A stretch of DNA of 16,783 bases, from contig NZ_NUNF01000069.1 in NCBI RefSeq assembly GCF_002585305.1, positions 1-16,783 on the forward strand, in the 5' to 3' direction. This document shows, piece by piece, positions 1 through 5,458 of the stretch. Position 1 is the first letter of the stretch. Each line of letters starts with the position of its first letter. The notes under the pieces are model-generated. The model searched no databases and was not told the origin of the DNA. It saw only the letters and a list, made by a program, of their open reading frames with translations. Position numbers and translations under genes: made by a program. This DNA comes from Bacillus sp. AFS037270 (GTDB lineage Bacteria > Bacillota > Bacilli > Bacillales_B > DSM-18226).

Positions 1-16
1 TAGTTTTCAAAGAACA
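1..16 (-). promoter_or_regulatory. boxA-like antitermination site in an rRNA operon leader
   Basis: Read on the minus strand this is TGTTCTTTGAAAACTA, the boxA-type motif found in Bacillus rRNA operon leaders and 16S-23S spacers. It lies downstream of two tandem strong promoters on the same strand. I infer that a 16S rRNA gene begins just left of the window; none of it is visible here. The same motif also occurs in 16S-23S spacers, but the promoters favour the leader. Confidence 0.75.
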
Positions 17-37
17 ATTTATCGAGACAACTTTTAT

Positions 38-66
38 ATCTTATCAGTTATCTAAATCATTGTCAA
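38..66 (-). promoter_or_regulatory. rRNA operon promoter P2 (sigma-A)
   Basis: On the minus strand a perfect -35 TTGACA (66-61) is followed after exactly 17 bp by TAAGAT (43-38), a 4/6 match to TATAAT. It sits about 25 bp upstream of the boxA-like motif. A second promoter lies about 80 bp further upstream, which matches the tandem P1/P2 layout of Bacillus rRNA operons. Confidence 0.8.
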
Positions 67-119
67 CTTTTTTAAAAACTACTTTTTAATTGTTTAGTAG
101 TTTCGCTGACAACTTCTAT

Positions 120-148
120 ATAATATCACCGTCTATTAATGATGTCAA
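120..148 (-). promoter_or_regulatory. rRNA operon promoter P1 (sigma-A)
   Basis: On the minus strand a perfect TTGACA (148-143) is followed after 17 bp by TATTAT (125-120). Together with P2 it forms a tandem pair feeding the rRNA operon to the left. There is no clear terminator between the upstream gene, which ends at 199, and this promoter. Confidence 0.75.
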
Positions 149-198
149 CAATAATTATTATATTAAAAAAGTATACCTTTCTGTCTTTATCATTATTA

Positions 199-782
199 TT
201 AAACATTTTCTTTTTTTGTAGCTGTTTGTCCATTCAGAGGCCTTTGGCTTAGTTTCAAGAAAAGGAAAGCAAGGAACACTATAGCCAGCCTTTTTTCACG
301 GCGATACTGGTGGCTTTCGGTTCTGTTTTTAGCGTCTAGTTTGTGGATGAATTCGTAAATATAGTTGCGGACGTTGCTGGATAATAGGTAGAGTTCAGAA
401 GTATTTTCCTTGTTTTTCCCTAAAGCTGCTAAAAAATATACATGATTGATAAGAGATGAATTACGCTTTGACCAAGCATTTGAGCTGCGAAATAAACGGT
501 GTCCCAAAGAGAGGTGATCCAAATAAGGTGGACTAGCCCTTGAACGCTCCTCCTGAACCACGCGATGCCAATCGTCATCATCGATGAGCCCATTAACCAA
601 AGACCAGCTTGGCATAAGATAATGTTCCTGCCACTCCGTCTTATTCCGCACGTCGTTATTTCTAAATTGGTAAAGATATATATATAGAAGAGAATATACA
701 TCACTAATGACCAGAAGACTATTAACGATTCCTCATGCTGAAATAACTTTGTCACGTTTGTTAAGCTTACTATTTCGTTCAT
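199..782 (-). pseudogene. Small membrane protein gene, apparently frameshifted
   Basis: Two overlapping minus-strand frames each look like half of one gene. The upstream frame starts at ATG 782 behind AGGAGG (796-791, 8-nt spacing) and encodes a short N-terminus running into a hydrophobic helix. The downstream frame carries about 150 further residues ending at 199: a charged middle with an Asp run (IDDDDWH) and a second hydrophobic stretch near the C-terminus (LAIVFLAFLFL). The downstream frame has only a GTG at 651 without an evident Shine-Dalgarno site. The frames can be joined inside the alternating AT run at 676-686: removing 2 nt gives one continuous 193-residue protein with two membrane segments. 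I do not recognise the family. It could be a real disruption, a sequencing error, or a slippage-switched gene. Confidence 0.55.
676..686. repeat. Alternating AT tract at the frame break
   Basis: Eleven alternating bases (ATATATATATA) lie exactly where the two halves of the 199-782 gene change frame. Loss of one dinucleotide would restore a single reading frame, so this is the most likely site of an indel, by replication slippage or sequencing error. Confidence 0.6.
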
Positions 783-858
783 ATTGAGCACCTCCTGCTT
801 TCTTGCCTTTTATAATGACGGGAGGATGATTTTTAGTAAGTAACATCACCAACGTAAG

Positions 859-889
859 ATGACAAATGTCATTTTGTTTTTTGATTATA
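859..889 (-). promoter_or_regulatory. Candidate promoter -10 and palindromic operator
   Basis: On the minus strand a TATAAT (889-884) lies about 100 bp before the ATG at 782. About 12 bp downstream of it is a 14-bp palindrome with arms ATGACA/TGTCAT (859-872). No good -35 is visible at 16-18 bp. A repressor bound at the palindrome would block transcription from this -10. The regulator is unknown; the assignment rests only on motif spacing. Confidence 0.3.
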
Positions 890-959
890 GGTATAAAGGC
901 TAGGCAGGATTGTGTAGTGAAAGGGTTTTTTTCACAGGTTATTAACATATTGGGAGAGG

Positions 960-1155
960 ATATCCACAATTAAGTGTAAGATATCAACAGTTTACCACTG
1001 TTTATTCACAGTTTATGTGGATATCTTCTGGATATTTAATGATTTCTCAACAGAGTATTTAATTGTCCACAAACAAAACTGAATTATCCACTAAATTCAC
1101 AATTTTATCCACATTTTAAAGGTGACTATCCACATTTCATTACGATTTGTCCACA
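960..1155. other. DnaA-box cluster
   Basis: About 200 bp of intergenic DNA holds one perfect TTATCCACA (1105-1113) and one perfect TTATNCACA (1002-1010). Six one-mismatch boxes are at 960-968, 1016-1024 (reverse strand), 1063-1071, 1084-1092, 1126-1134 and 1147-1155; weaker matches are near 981 and 1093. All strong boxes but one point the same way. DnaA, the replication initiator, binds such boxes. There is no dnaA, dnaN or rpmH here, so this is probably not oriC itself. DnaA-box clusters away from oriC are known in Bacillus and can titrate DnaA or regulate nearby genes; that role is inferred for this one. Confidence 0.8.
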
Positions 1156-1180
1156 AAAAAACCTAGATATAATTCTAGGC
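1155..1180 (-). terminator. Intrinsic terminator of the 48-residue ORF
   Basis: On the minus strand a 6-bp stem (CCTAGA/TCTAGG with a 6-nt loop) is followed by seven T residues. It starts a few bases after the TGA of the small ORF at 1185-1331 and abuts the last DnaA box. Confidence 0.75.
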
Positions 1181-1184
1181 CTTT

Positions 1185-1331
1185 TCACTCATTTTGTTGT
1201 TGTTCATCTTGGCTTGCTGATTCGTTAGTTTGTTCAACAATTTCCCTTAACTCACCAGTATCACCTTTAGCGTTAATAATTTCGAAGATTTGATTAAGAC
1301 CTTGACTTGTTTCATCATTATTCTTTTTCAT
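1185..1331 (-). CDS. Small acidic protein of unknown function (48 aa)
   Basis: This 48-codon ORF starts at ATG 1331 behind a strong AAAGGAGAG site and ends with TGA immediately before an intrinsic terminator, so it has all the parts of a real gene. The product begins MKKNNDETSQ and is rich in Glu, Gln, Asn and Asp, with a Gln/Glu-rich tail. It has no Cys, no hydrophobic segment and no signal peptide. The middle (LNQIFEIINAKGDTGELREIVEQ) looks like two short amphipathic helices. I do not recognise the family. It lies between the DnaA-box cluster and a dispersed hairpin element. A small spore or regulatory protein is possible but not shown. Confidence 0.7.
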   Translation of the reverse strand: MKKNNDETSQGLNQIFEIINAKGDTGELREIVEQTNESASQDEQQQNE

Positions 1332-1367
1332 GTAGTTCTCTCCTTTTTTACAGATTAAGATGAAAAT

Positions 1368-1490
1368 TGTCCAGCTCCAGCGCCTAGCCCCTCGAGGTCA
1401 CAAGGCAAGCCGTCCAAAAGGTTAAAAGGCAACCTTTCAGCCGTTTGCCTTGTGCTTGTCGGGGCTGATCAAGCGCTTGCGCTTTTCTTA
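1368..1490. repeat. Dispersed hairpin element, left copy
   Basis: The element starts with CCAGCTCCAGCGCCTAGCCCC and ends with GGGGCTGATCAAGCGCTTGCGC plus TTTTCTTA. AGCCCC (1386-1391) pairs with GGGGCT (1461-1466). Inside are nested stems: a 10-bp perfect stem (1399-1408 with 1445-1454) and a 7-bp stem (1417-1423 with 1431-1437). A second copy with the same ends but a different core is at 16677-16783 in the opposite orientation. I believe elements with these ends are scattered through many Bacillaceae genomes, but I cannot name the family from sequence alone. Confidence 0.75.
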
Positions 1491-1611
1491 TGACTATTTT
1501 TCTGTTTTGAGGGATGTCGAAAACATTCTTGTCCACCTTGACAATTTTCTTCTATTTTCACTTTTAGTATTTGCTATTCTTTAAAGAAATAATAGATAGG
1601 GGGACAAATTA

Positions 1612-1806
1612 ATGTACTTTGAATCATTGTTAGATGCCGTACTAGGAGAACGACAAGTATTCCATATTATCGAATGCCCTGTCTGTGGCTTTGAAGAAAT
1701 TTATTACGAGCATAGCGTGACAAAGAGATTAATTGGCCGTGCCTGCCGCAATTGTAACTTTGTTCAAAGGTTTGAAAAAGTAGAAAAGCCTAGGATTGGA
1801 TCCTAG
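1612..1806 (+). CDS. Small two-CxxC putative zinc-ribbon protein (64 aa)
   Basis: ATG 1612 is preceded by GATAGGGGGA at suitable spacing. The 64-residue product has two CxxC pairs, C22-C25 (CPVCG) and C45-C48 (CRNC), about 19 residues apart, the pattern of a small treble-clef or zinc-ribbon domain. A short amphipathic N-terminus precedes it, and the C-terminus is basic. The last codons and the stop form the left arm and loop of a long terminator hairpin. I considered CsfB/Gin, the 64-residue anti-sigma factor that lies next to xpaC in B. subtilis, because of its size and neighbourhood, but the Cys spacing and flanking residues do not match what I recall. A TTGACA at 1538-1543 is a possible -35 without a well-placed -10. 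Function unknown; probably a nucleic-acid- or protein-binding zinc protein. Confidence 0.8.
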   Translation: MYFESLLDAVLGERQVFHIIECPVCGFEEIYYEHSVTKRLIGRACRNCNFVQRFEKVEKPRIGS

Positions 1807-1818
1807 GCTTCTCTACTT
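1778..1818. terminator. Bidirectional terminator overlapping a stop codon
   Basis: A 19-bp stem with one A/C mismatch and a 3-nt loop (core AAGCCTAGGAT / ATCCTAGGCTT) contains the last six codons and the TAG of the plus-strand 64-residue gene. On the minus strand it is followed by TTTTCTACTTTTT and terminates the convergent 54-residue gene; on the plus strand T-rich sequence follows. Confidence 0.8.
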
Positions 1819-1834
1819 CATTCATTTTTATTGT

Positions 1835-1999
1835 TTACATTTTTAAGCCAATTTCGACTGCTTTACTGTTGTGGTATAGTGCTTTGATTTTTAGCTTCAT
1901 TTTAAGCTCCTCGTTCAGGCAATCCTGCTGCAACAGTTGATGGTGCCGATGCTGGAATAAATGATAGTAGTACTTGATTTTTATTAACAGTTTTAACAC
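1835..1999 (-). CDS. Riboswitch-controlled small protein of unknown function (54 aa)
   Basis: A GTG at 1999 lies 7 nt after a perfect AGGAGG (2012-2007) and opens a 54-codon frame ending with TAA at 1835. The intrinsic terminator at 1778-1818 follows. The product is basic and probably helical: a start rich in Lys, Tyr and His (LLIKIKYYYHLFQHRHH), a Gln-rich turn, a single Cys in DCLNEELKMKLK, and an end at VEIGLKM. It has no clear signal peptide or membrane helix. I do not recognise the family. The gene has its own 5' leader carrying a cyclic-di-GMP-I riboswitch, and its Shine-Dalgarno site can be masked by an anti-Shine-Dalgarno sequence in the leader. Expression is therefore expected to respond to c-di-GMP, the second messenger for motility and biofilm choices. 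Its GTG start and size make it easy to miss. An ATG two bases upstream of the GTG (2001) runs into a stop after one codon and is not the start. Confidence 0.72.
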   Translation of the reverse strand: MLKLLIKIKYYYHLFQHRHHQLLQQDCLNEELKMKLKIKALYHNSKAVEIGLKM

Positions 2000-2002
2000 A
2001 TG

Positions 2003-2042
2003 AAAACCTCCTAAATGTTGTTTACATAAACCGCAGGAGTTT
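2003..2042 (-). promoter_or_regulatory. Shine-Dalgarno-masking hairpin (expression platform)
   Basis: In the transcript, AAACUCCU (2042-2035) can pair with AGGAGGUUU (2012-2004): five pairs over the Shine-Dalgarno core and three A-U pairs across one bulged G. The hairpin starts right after the aptamer, so the riboswitch probably controls translation. Whether ligand turns the gene on or off cannot be read from the sequence. Confidence 0.55.
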
Positions 2043-2138
2043 GTCGTGTTCGGTAACTGGCGAGCATCGTTTAGAAAAACCTTAGCCCCTGTAGTTTTGC
2101 GTCACCATTTTTCAATGGTTTTGCCGTTTCGTACGATT
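2043..2138 (-). promoter_or_regulatory. Cyclic-di-GMP-I riboswitch (GEMM-I)
   Basis: The minus-strand RNA matches the GEMM-I aptamer in order: GGCAAA, then stem ACCAUU-GAAA-AAUGGU with its GNRA tetraloop, then GACGCAAA, then CUACAGGGGCUAAGG carrying the tetraloop receptor, then GAUGCUCGCCAGUUACCG. The helix usually written as GCC/GGU is here ACU/AGU, a compensated pair next to the conserved UUACCG, which argues for real structure rather than chance. A short closing stem (UCGU/ACGA) can form at the ends. It sits directly upstream of the 54-residue ORF at 1835-1999. The family binds c-di-GMP; the cGAMP-binding variants known from Geobacter-type bacteria seem unlikely here but are not excluded by eye. 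Confidence 0.88.
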
Positions 2139-2309
2139 TATGTGCTTATAAAAACTATAAGGAACGTATTTAGTAAATAAAAGAGGCTTTGGTCCCATCA
2201 TTCCGTACCGCATTCAAAGACGCCGCTTTAGTGGATGTAGACGTTTTAAAGTCTTACATTGTGTCAATGATATTAAGGAAGTGAATTTGTTAAAAAAAGG
2301 ACGTTAACT
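2139..2309. other. Divergent intergenic region
   Basis: This stretch separates the leftward riboswitch gene from the rightward carboxypeptidase gene and should carry both promoters. Plus-strand TGATATTAA at 2268-2276 resembles an extended -10 (TGnTATTAA) for the carboxypeptidase, but the -35 is poor. On the minus strand AT-rich TATAAG/TTATAG motifs lie just before the aptamer. No promoter is convincing. Confidence 0.3.
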
Positions 2310-3056
2310 ATGACAAAACTACCTTTAATAATGGTCTTTATGATGGTAATTGGATCCCCGCTTGCTGGCTGCTCATTGAAACAGAATTTTGTTGAAAATC
2401 AGCCGATAGCTCCCAGTAAAAACGGATTAAACACAAAAACCTTAAACAACGAGAAGAGTGTTGCCGTTGTCGCCAATCCCTCAGCTATACCTGTCTTGGT
2501 TAATAAATACCATAAACTGCCCGATAGTTATAAGCCGAGTGATTTGGTCGATCCCGACATCCCGTTTATATTTAAAGAGAAAGTGGAGAAACGTAAGATG
2601 CGAAGCAGCGCGGCTCGAGCAATTGAAAAATTGTTTGCCGGGGCGAAACAAGCTGGAGTCAGCCTCCTTGGTGTTTCGGCTTATCGTTCCCATGCTGCCC
2701 AAACCGCCTTGTTCAATCACTACGTAAGTATTGATGGGGTTAAAGCAGCAAAGACTTATAGTGCTGTGCCTGGGACTAGCGAGCATGAGACAGGCCTTGC
2801 TATTGATGTAACAGGCGGTGACGGAAAATGCGCGGCCGAGGATTGTTTTGCAGGAACTACTGCTGCCAAGTGGCTGGAGAAACACGCAGCCGAATATGGT
2901 TTCATTATCCGCTACCCAAAAGGGAAGGACGACATAACCGGCTACCAATATGAACCATGGCACTTGCGCTATGTCGGCAAGACAGTGGCACAGGAAATCA
3001 CGAGCCAGAAAATCACTCTTGAAGAATATCAAGAAACGATCCAGGTAAATAAATAA
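2310..3056 (+). CDS. VanY-like D-alanyl-D-alanine carboxypeptidase, lipoprotein (M15B)
   Basis: The 248-residue product trims the terminal D-Ala from peptidoglycan stem peptides outside the membrane. A lipoprotein signal ends in the lipobox LAGC with Cys21, so it is probably anchored to the outer face of the membrane. After a low-complexity linker the M15B domain starts near residue 60. The zinc motif SxHxxGxAxD is SEHETGLAID with H159 and D166, and EPWH supplies the catalytic E215 and third zinc ligand H218. The arginine motif is SAYRSH at 123-128, and a likely disulphide pair (C174, C179) sits between. The start follows AAAGGA (2296-2301) with 8-nt spacing. Length and layout resemble B. subtilis YodJ. 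It has its own terminator and stands alone, divergent from the c-di-GMP-controlled gene. Substrate (tetra- versus pentapeptide) cannot be decided from sequence. Confidence 0.92.
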   Translation: MTKLPLIMVFMMVIGSPLAGCSLKQNFVENQPIAPSKNGLNTKTLNNEKSVAVVANPSAIPVLVNKYHKLPDSYKPSDLVDPDIPFIFKEKVEKRKMRSSAARAIEKLFAGAKQAGVSLLGVSAYRSHAAQTALFNHYVSIDGVKAAKTYSAVPGTSEHETGLAIDVTGGDGKCAAEDCFAGTTAAKWLEKHAAEYGFIIRYPKGKDDITGYQYEPWHLRYVGKTVAQEITSQKITLEEYQETIQVNK

Positions 3057-3063
3057 CACTTAC

Positions 3064-3115
3064 GGTGCCTGTCACCATTTTCAATAACCTGATAGAAGAA
3101 ATGGTGACAGGCACC
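3064..3115. repeat. Inverted pair of REP-like palindromes
   Basis: A 17-bp perfect inverted repeat, GGTGCCTGTCACCATTT (3064-3080) and its complement (3099-3115), encloses an 18-nt loop just after the carboxypeptidase stop. The core GGTGCCTGTCACC recurs singly at six other places in the window. Two facing copies around a spacer resemble the paired arrangement of REP elements. Confidence 0.8.
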
Positions 3116-3137
3116 ATTTCTAATCTCAATATAATAG

Positions 3138-3189
3138 AAAACGGGGGTTCCTGCTGCGTTTAGTTTTGCAGTGGGGACCCCCGTTTTTC
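3138..3189. terminator. Bidirectional intrinsic terminator
   Basis: AACGGGGGT (3140-3148) pairs with ACCCCCGTT (3177-3185), extended by inner pairs, and T runs follow on both strands. It serves the convergent carboxypeptidase gene (plus) and yaaN (minus). Confidence 0.9.
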
Positions 3190-3203
3190 TTATCTCTGGA
3201 GTG

Positions 3204-4388
3204 TTATTTGTTGTTGCCTTTTATTTCTAATAATTTTACGCGCAGGTCGTTTTCCATGTTGGCGAGCTCTTGTTCGGCGAGCCGGCGTTTGTGACGGCCT
3301 TCTTCTTGAATCCGCATGGTTTCCTCTAATGTTGAAATTAAGCTTTCTTGGGTTTTCTTTAATGTTTCGATATCAACGAGGCCGCGTTCATTTTCTTTCG
3401 CCGTTTCAATGGTATTGGTTTTTAACATTTCTGCATTTTTTAATAGGAGCTCATTGGTGGTCTTCGAAACCTGCTTTTGAGCTTCCACTGCATGCCGCTG
3501 CCGGATTAATGTTAACGCAATGGCTACTTGATTTTTCCATAAAGGAATCGCGGTCATAATCGATGACTGGATTTTTTCTACTAAGGCTTGGTTGGTATTT
3601 TGAATCAACCGGATTTGGGGCGCACTTTGAATCGTGATTTCCCGGCTTAATTTCAAGTCATGAAGACGCTTGTCTAATCGGTCCGCAAATTGAATCATAT
3701 CATTGACTTCTTGAAACTTCATTTGGTCATTGGCCGCTTCGGCTTCTTTTTTCAACTGCGGGATGATCTTTGTCTCCATTTCTTCGAGCTTGATTTCTCC
3801 AGCCGCAATATAAATATTAAGGGCATGAAAATATTCTTTATTGGTTTCATAGAGCTGTTCAAGCAGTTTAATATCAGATAAAAGTACGTTTTTACTACGG
3901 TCCAGCTTCACACTAATCCGGTCAATTTGCGCACCTGTTTTTTGGTATTTGGAAAGAACCTCTTGGATGGAGCCCGATATTTTTCCAAACATACGGGCAA
4001 ATAAGGATGGCTTCCCATCCTTTAATTCATCCGGATTGACCTCATTTAACCTTTTCATCAAATCATTAATGATTTCGCCTATTTCCCCAACATCCTGTTT
4101 CTGTACATGCTCGAGCATCGTATGGGAGAACGATAACAGCTTTCCTTGGGCTTGGGTTCCGTAAGAAATCATCGCCTGATGATTCGTCGGATCAATTTGC
4201 TCGGCAAGCTGGTAGGCCTTGGCCCTATTTTCCTCAGGAATCACATCTATCAATTTAACAGGCCTTGCTTCACTTGTTGACGGTGTCTGCTTTTTAGCAA
4301 GATCAAATGGTTCGGTATCACCAAAAGGATTGGCGAGAATATCATCTAACAAATCCCCAGATTTAGGGATCTTATTTTGTTCACTCAT
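3204..4388 (-). CDS. yaaN: TelA-family protein YaaN (toxic anion resistance)
   Basis: The 394-residue product is a TelA/YceH/YaaN-family cytoplasmic protein, close to the usual 380-400 residues. Its N-terminus carries the family-like segment [13 protein letters not shown], followed by long amphipathic and coiled-coil helices ([20 protein letters not shown]; the region from [12 protein letters not shown] onward) and a charged Glu/Lys-rich C-terminus. There is no signal peptide or membrane segment. The family was named for tellurite resistance, and in Bacillus it belongs to envelope and metal stress responses; the biochemical role is unsettled. I chose ATG 4388 because it overlaps the xpaC TGA as ATGA and lies 6 nt after AGGTGG. 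An in-frame GTG at 4397 would add three residues. It is the second gene of an operon with xpaC, probably translationally coupled, and is expected to be read from the sigma-W-type promoter upstream of xpaC. Confidence 0.9.
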   Translation of the reverse strand: MSEQNKIPKSGDLLDDILANPFGDTEPFDLAKKQTPSTSEARPVKLIDVIPEENRAKAYQLAEQIDPTNHQAMISYGTQAQGKLLSFSHTMLEHVQKQDVGEIGEIINDLMKRLNEVNPDELKDGKPSLFARMFGKISGSIQEVLSKYQKTGAQIDRISVKLDRSKNVLLSDIKLLEQLYETNKEYFHALNIYIAAGEIKLEEMETKIIPQLKKEAEAANDQMKFQEVNDMIQFADRLDKRLHDLKLSREITIQSAPQIRLIQNTNQALVEKIQSSIMTAIPLWKNQVAIALTLIRQRHAVEAQKQVSKTTNELLLKNAEMLKTNTIETAKENERGLVDIETLKKTQESLISTLEETMRIQEEGRHKRRLAEQELANMENDLRVKLLEIKGNNK

Positions 4389-5041
4389 TTTAGCCACCTA
4401 TTTTCTTCAGGAAATTTAAGTTCTTTTTTCTTTTGAATCGAATGTTTTGCGACATCTATTTCGAAATTTAACGTATCGATATCATCCGAAATAACCCGGT
4501 ATAAATCCTCTTCTACTACTTTAGATAATTCATTTAATGTTTTTCGAGTTTCAATGAGGGATTGGCCCATCTCGCTATTTTGTTTTGGCTGCGAAGAAAG
4601 GAAACTATATTTTTCTGTCAGCTCAACGAGTGAGTCAAGATGGGAAAAATAAAATTCTTCCGCCTGGTAGAATCGCCTCGGCTCTTTGGTAGTCATCTTG
4701 TGTATTTTTTTGGTGATTCTATTTATGTCGATTCGCTGCTTTACAGAATAAATATCACGAATCTTAAAGATGCTTTTATTCAAACGTTTAATTTTTAGCT
4801 TTGCTTCTTTTAGGTTCTTCTTAATATAGCGGTATTCCTTCCTCGAAAGTTGATGCTTCTTTAAATAGCTGGTGTTTTGAAATAACGACAGAATCACATG
4901 GGTAAGAGCCCCGCCAAGGATCGCAAACAAGGTGGATGACCAGAATGTGAAATCGAGCGGGATGTAACAAACAAGCCATGTAATGATAGTGACGGGAACG
5001 GCCACAAACGAGCGAATTAGGAATGCAACAATTGGGTTCAT
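4385..5041 (-). CDS. xpaC: XpaC family membrane protein
   Basis: The 218-residue product matches XpaC, named for hydrolysis of 5-bromo-4-chloroindolyl phosphate; its true role is unclear. Two hydrophobic helices near the N-terminus (about residues 5-29 and 32-54, [21 protein letters not shown] and [22 protein letters not shown]) place it in the membrane. A basic helical region ([17 protein letters not shown]) and a helical, probably coiled-coil cytoplasmic part follow to the C-terminus. ATG 5041 is preceded by CAGGAGT at somewhat long spacing (about 11 nt). The TGA overlaps the yaaN ATG. The xpaC-yaaN order is the same as in B. subtilis, where the pair lies near an rRNA operon; here an rRNA operon is also within about 5 kb, though in a different arrangement. 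A sigma-W-like promoter lies about 40 bp upstream. Confidence 0.87.
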   Translation of the reverse strand: MNPIVAFLIRSFVAVPVTIITWLVCYIPLDFTFWSSTLFAILGGALTHVILSLFQNTSYLKKHQLSRKEYRYIKKNLKEAKLKIKRLNKSIFKIRDIYSVKQRIDINRITKKIHKMTTKEPRRFYQAEEFYFSHLDSLVELTEKYSFLSSQPKQNSEMGQSLIETRKTLNELSKVVEEDLYRVISDDIDTLNFEIDVAKHSIQKKKELKFPEENRWLK

Positions 5042-5079
5042 AATGGATCGACTCCTGACTTAATAATCCTCTATATAGA

Positions 5080-5105
5080 TACGAAATAAGTAAATAAATG
5101 TTTCA
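5080..5105 (-). promoter_or_regulatory. Sigma-W-type (ECF) promoter for xpaC-yaaN
   Basis: On the minus strand TGAAAC (5105-5100) is followed after exactly 16 bp by CGTA (5083-5080), matching the Bacillus sigma-W consensus TGAAAC-N16-CGTA perfectly. It lies about 40 bp before the xpaC start. Sigma-W responds to cell-envelope stress such as antimicrobial peptides and detergents. Confidence 0.8.
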
Positions 5106-5293
5106 CAAACTTTAAAAACACCTTTCAAATTAGAAGAATATAACATTTACTACTTCCACAATACACGAAAAAACTCCTTCCTGCCATAGACCACAAACGG
5201 AAAGGAATCTAAGACTTAAGACGTATTTTTTATGGCGAAGGTTACATCTAGATAGTGGGATTCAACGGTAATCATTGTATTTGCAGTGCTAAT

Positions 5294-5306
5294 GGTGACA
5301 GGCACC
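5294..5306. repeat. REP-like palindrome GGTGACAGGCACC
   Basis: A single copy of the 13-bp imperfect palindrome, flanked by AAT on its left as in most other copies. It lies between xpaC and the His-rich gene. Confidence 0.75.
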
Positions 5307-5310
5307 ACTC

Positions 5311-5350
5311 GTGGACACTTTCCACCTTAGTTAGACAAGTGGGGGCTTTC
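5311..5350. repeat. Possible insertion-sequence end remnant
   Basis: GTGGACACTTTCCACCTTAG followed by TTAGACAAGTGGGGGC resembles the terminal repeats of some IS3-like elements. A related string (complement of CCTGTCTAACTGACGGGG) is at 13283-13300. There is no transposase gene beside it. This is a weak call from memory of IS ends. Confidence 0.25.
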
Positions 5351-5458
5351 TTCCTGTTTTGGTGTTAGTTGAGTGAGTTCGGGCTGATACCCAAGAATTA
5401 TTGGAGTTGGTTCATAGGCTATGGTGAAGATAGCTTAAATTGAGAGGAGTATGGAATA

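Larger units (their letters stand above)
5106..5458. other. Intergenic region with repeat fragments
   Basis: No ORF here looks real. The region holds upstream DNA of xpaC, a single REP-like GGTGACAGGCACC (5294-5306), a possible insertion-sequence end (5311-5350) and the leader of the His-rich gene. CATAGGCTA at 5413-5421 fits the sigma-K -10 pattern CATAnnnTA, but no AC -35 stands at the right distance, so I do not annotate it as a promoter. Confidence 0.5.

Noticed and set aside
733..969. 78-residue minus-strand frame
   Set aside because: It overlaps the DnaA cluster edge, the operator and the ribosome binding site of the 782 start, has no binding site of its own, and its composition is not protein-like.
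960..1155. Chromosomal origin oriC
   Set aside because: DnaA boxes are dense, but dnaA, dnaN, rpmH and gyrase genes, which flank oriC in Bacillus, are absent, and neighbours are unrelated small genes.
1612..1806. CsfB/Gin anti-sigma factor
   Set aside because: Same length and near xpaC, but the Cys spacing (CxxC-19-CxxC) and surrounding residues do not match the CsfB sequence as I know it.
2481..3059. 192-residue frame antisense to the carboxypeptidase gene
   Set aside because: It is a shadow of a gene with clear catalytic motifs and has no ribosome binding site.
5413..5421. Sigma-K promoter for the His-rich gene
   Set aside because: CATAGGCTA fits the -10 pattern, but the nearest AC is 22 bp away instead of about 16; too weak to call.
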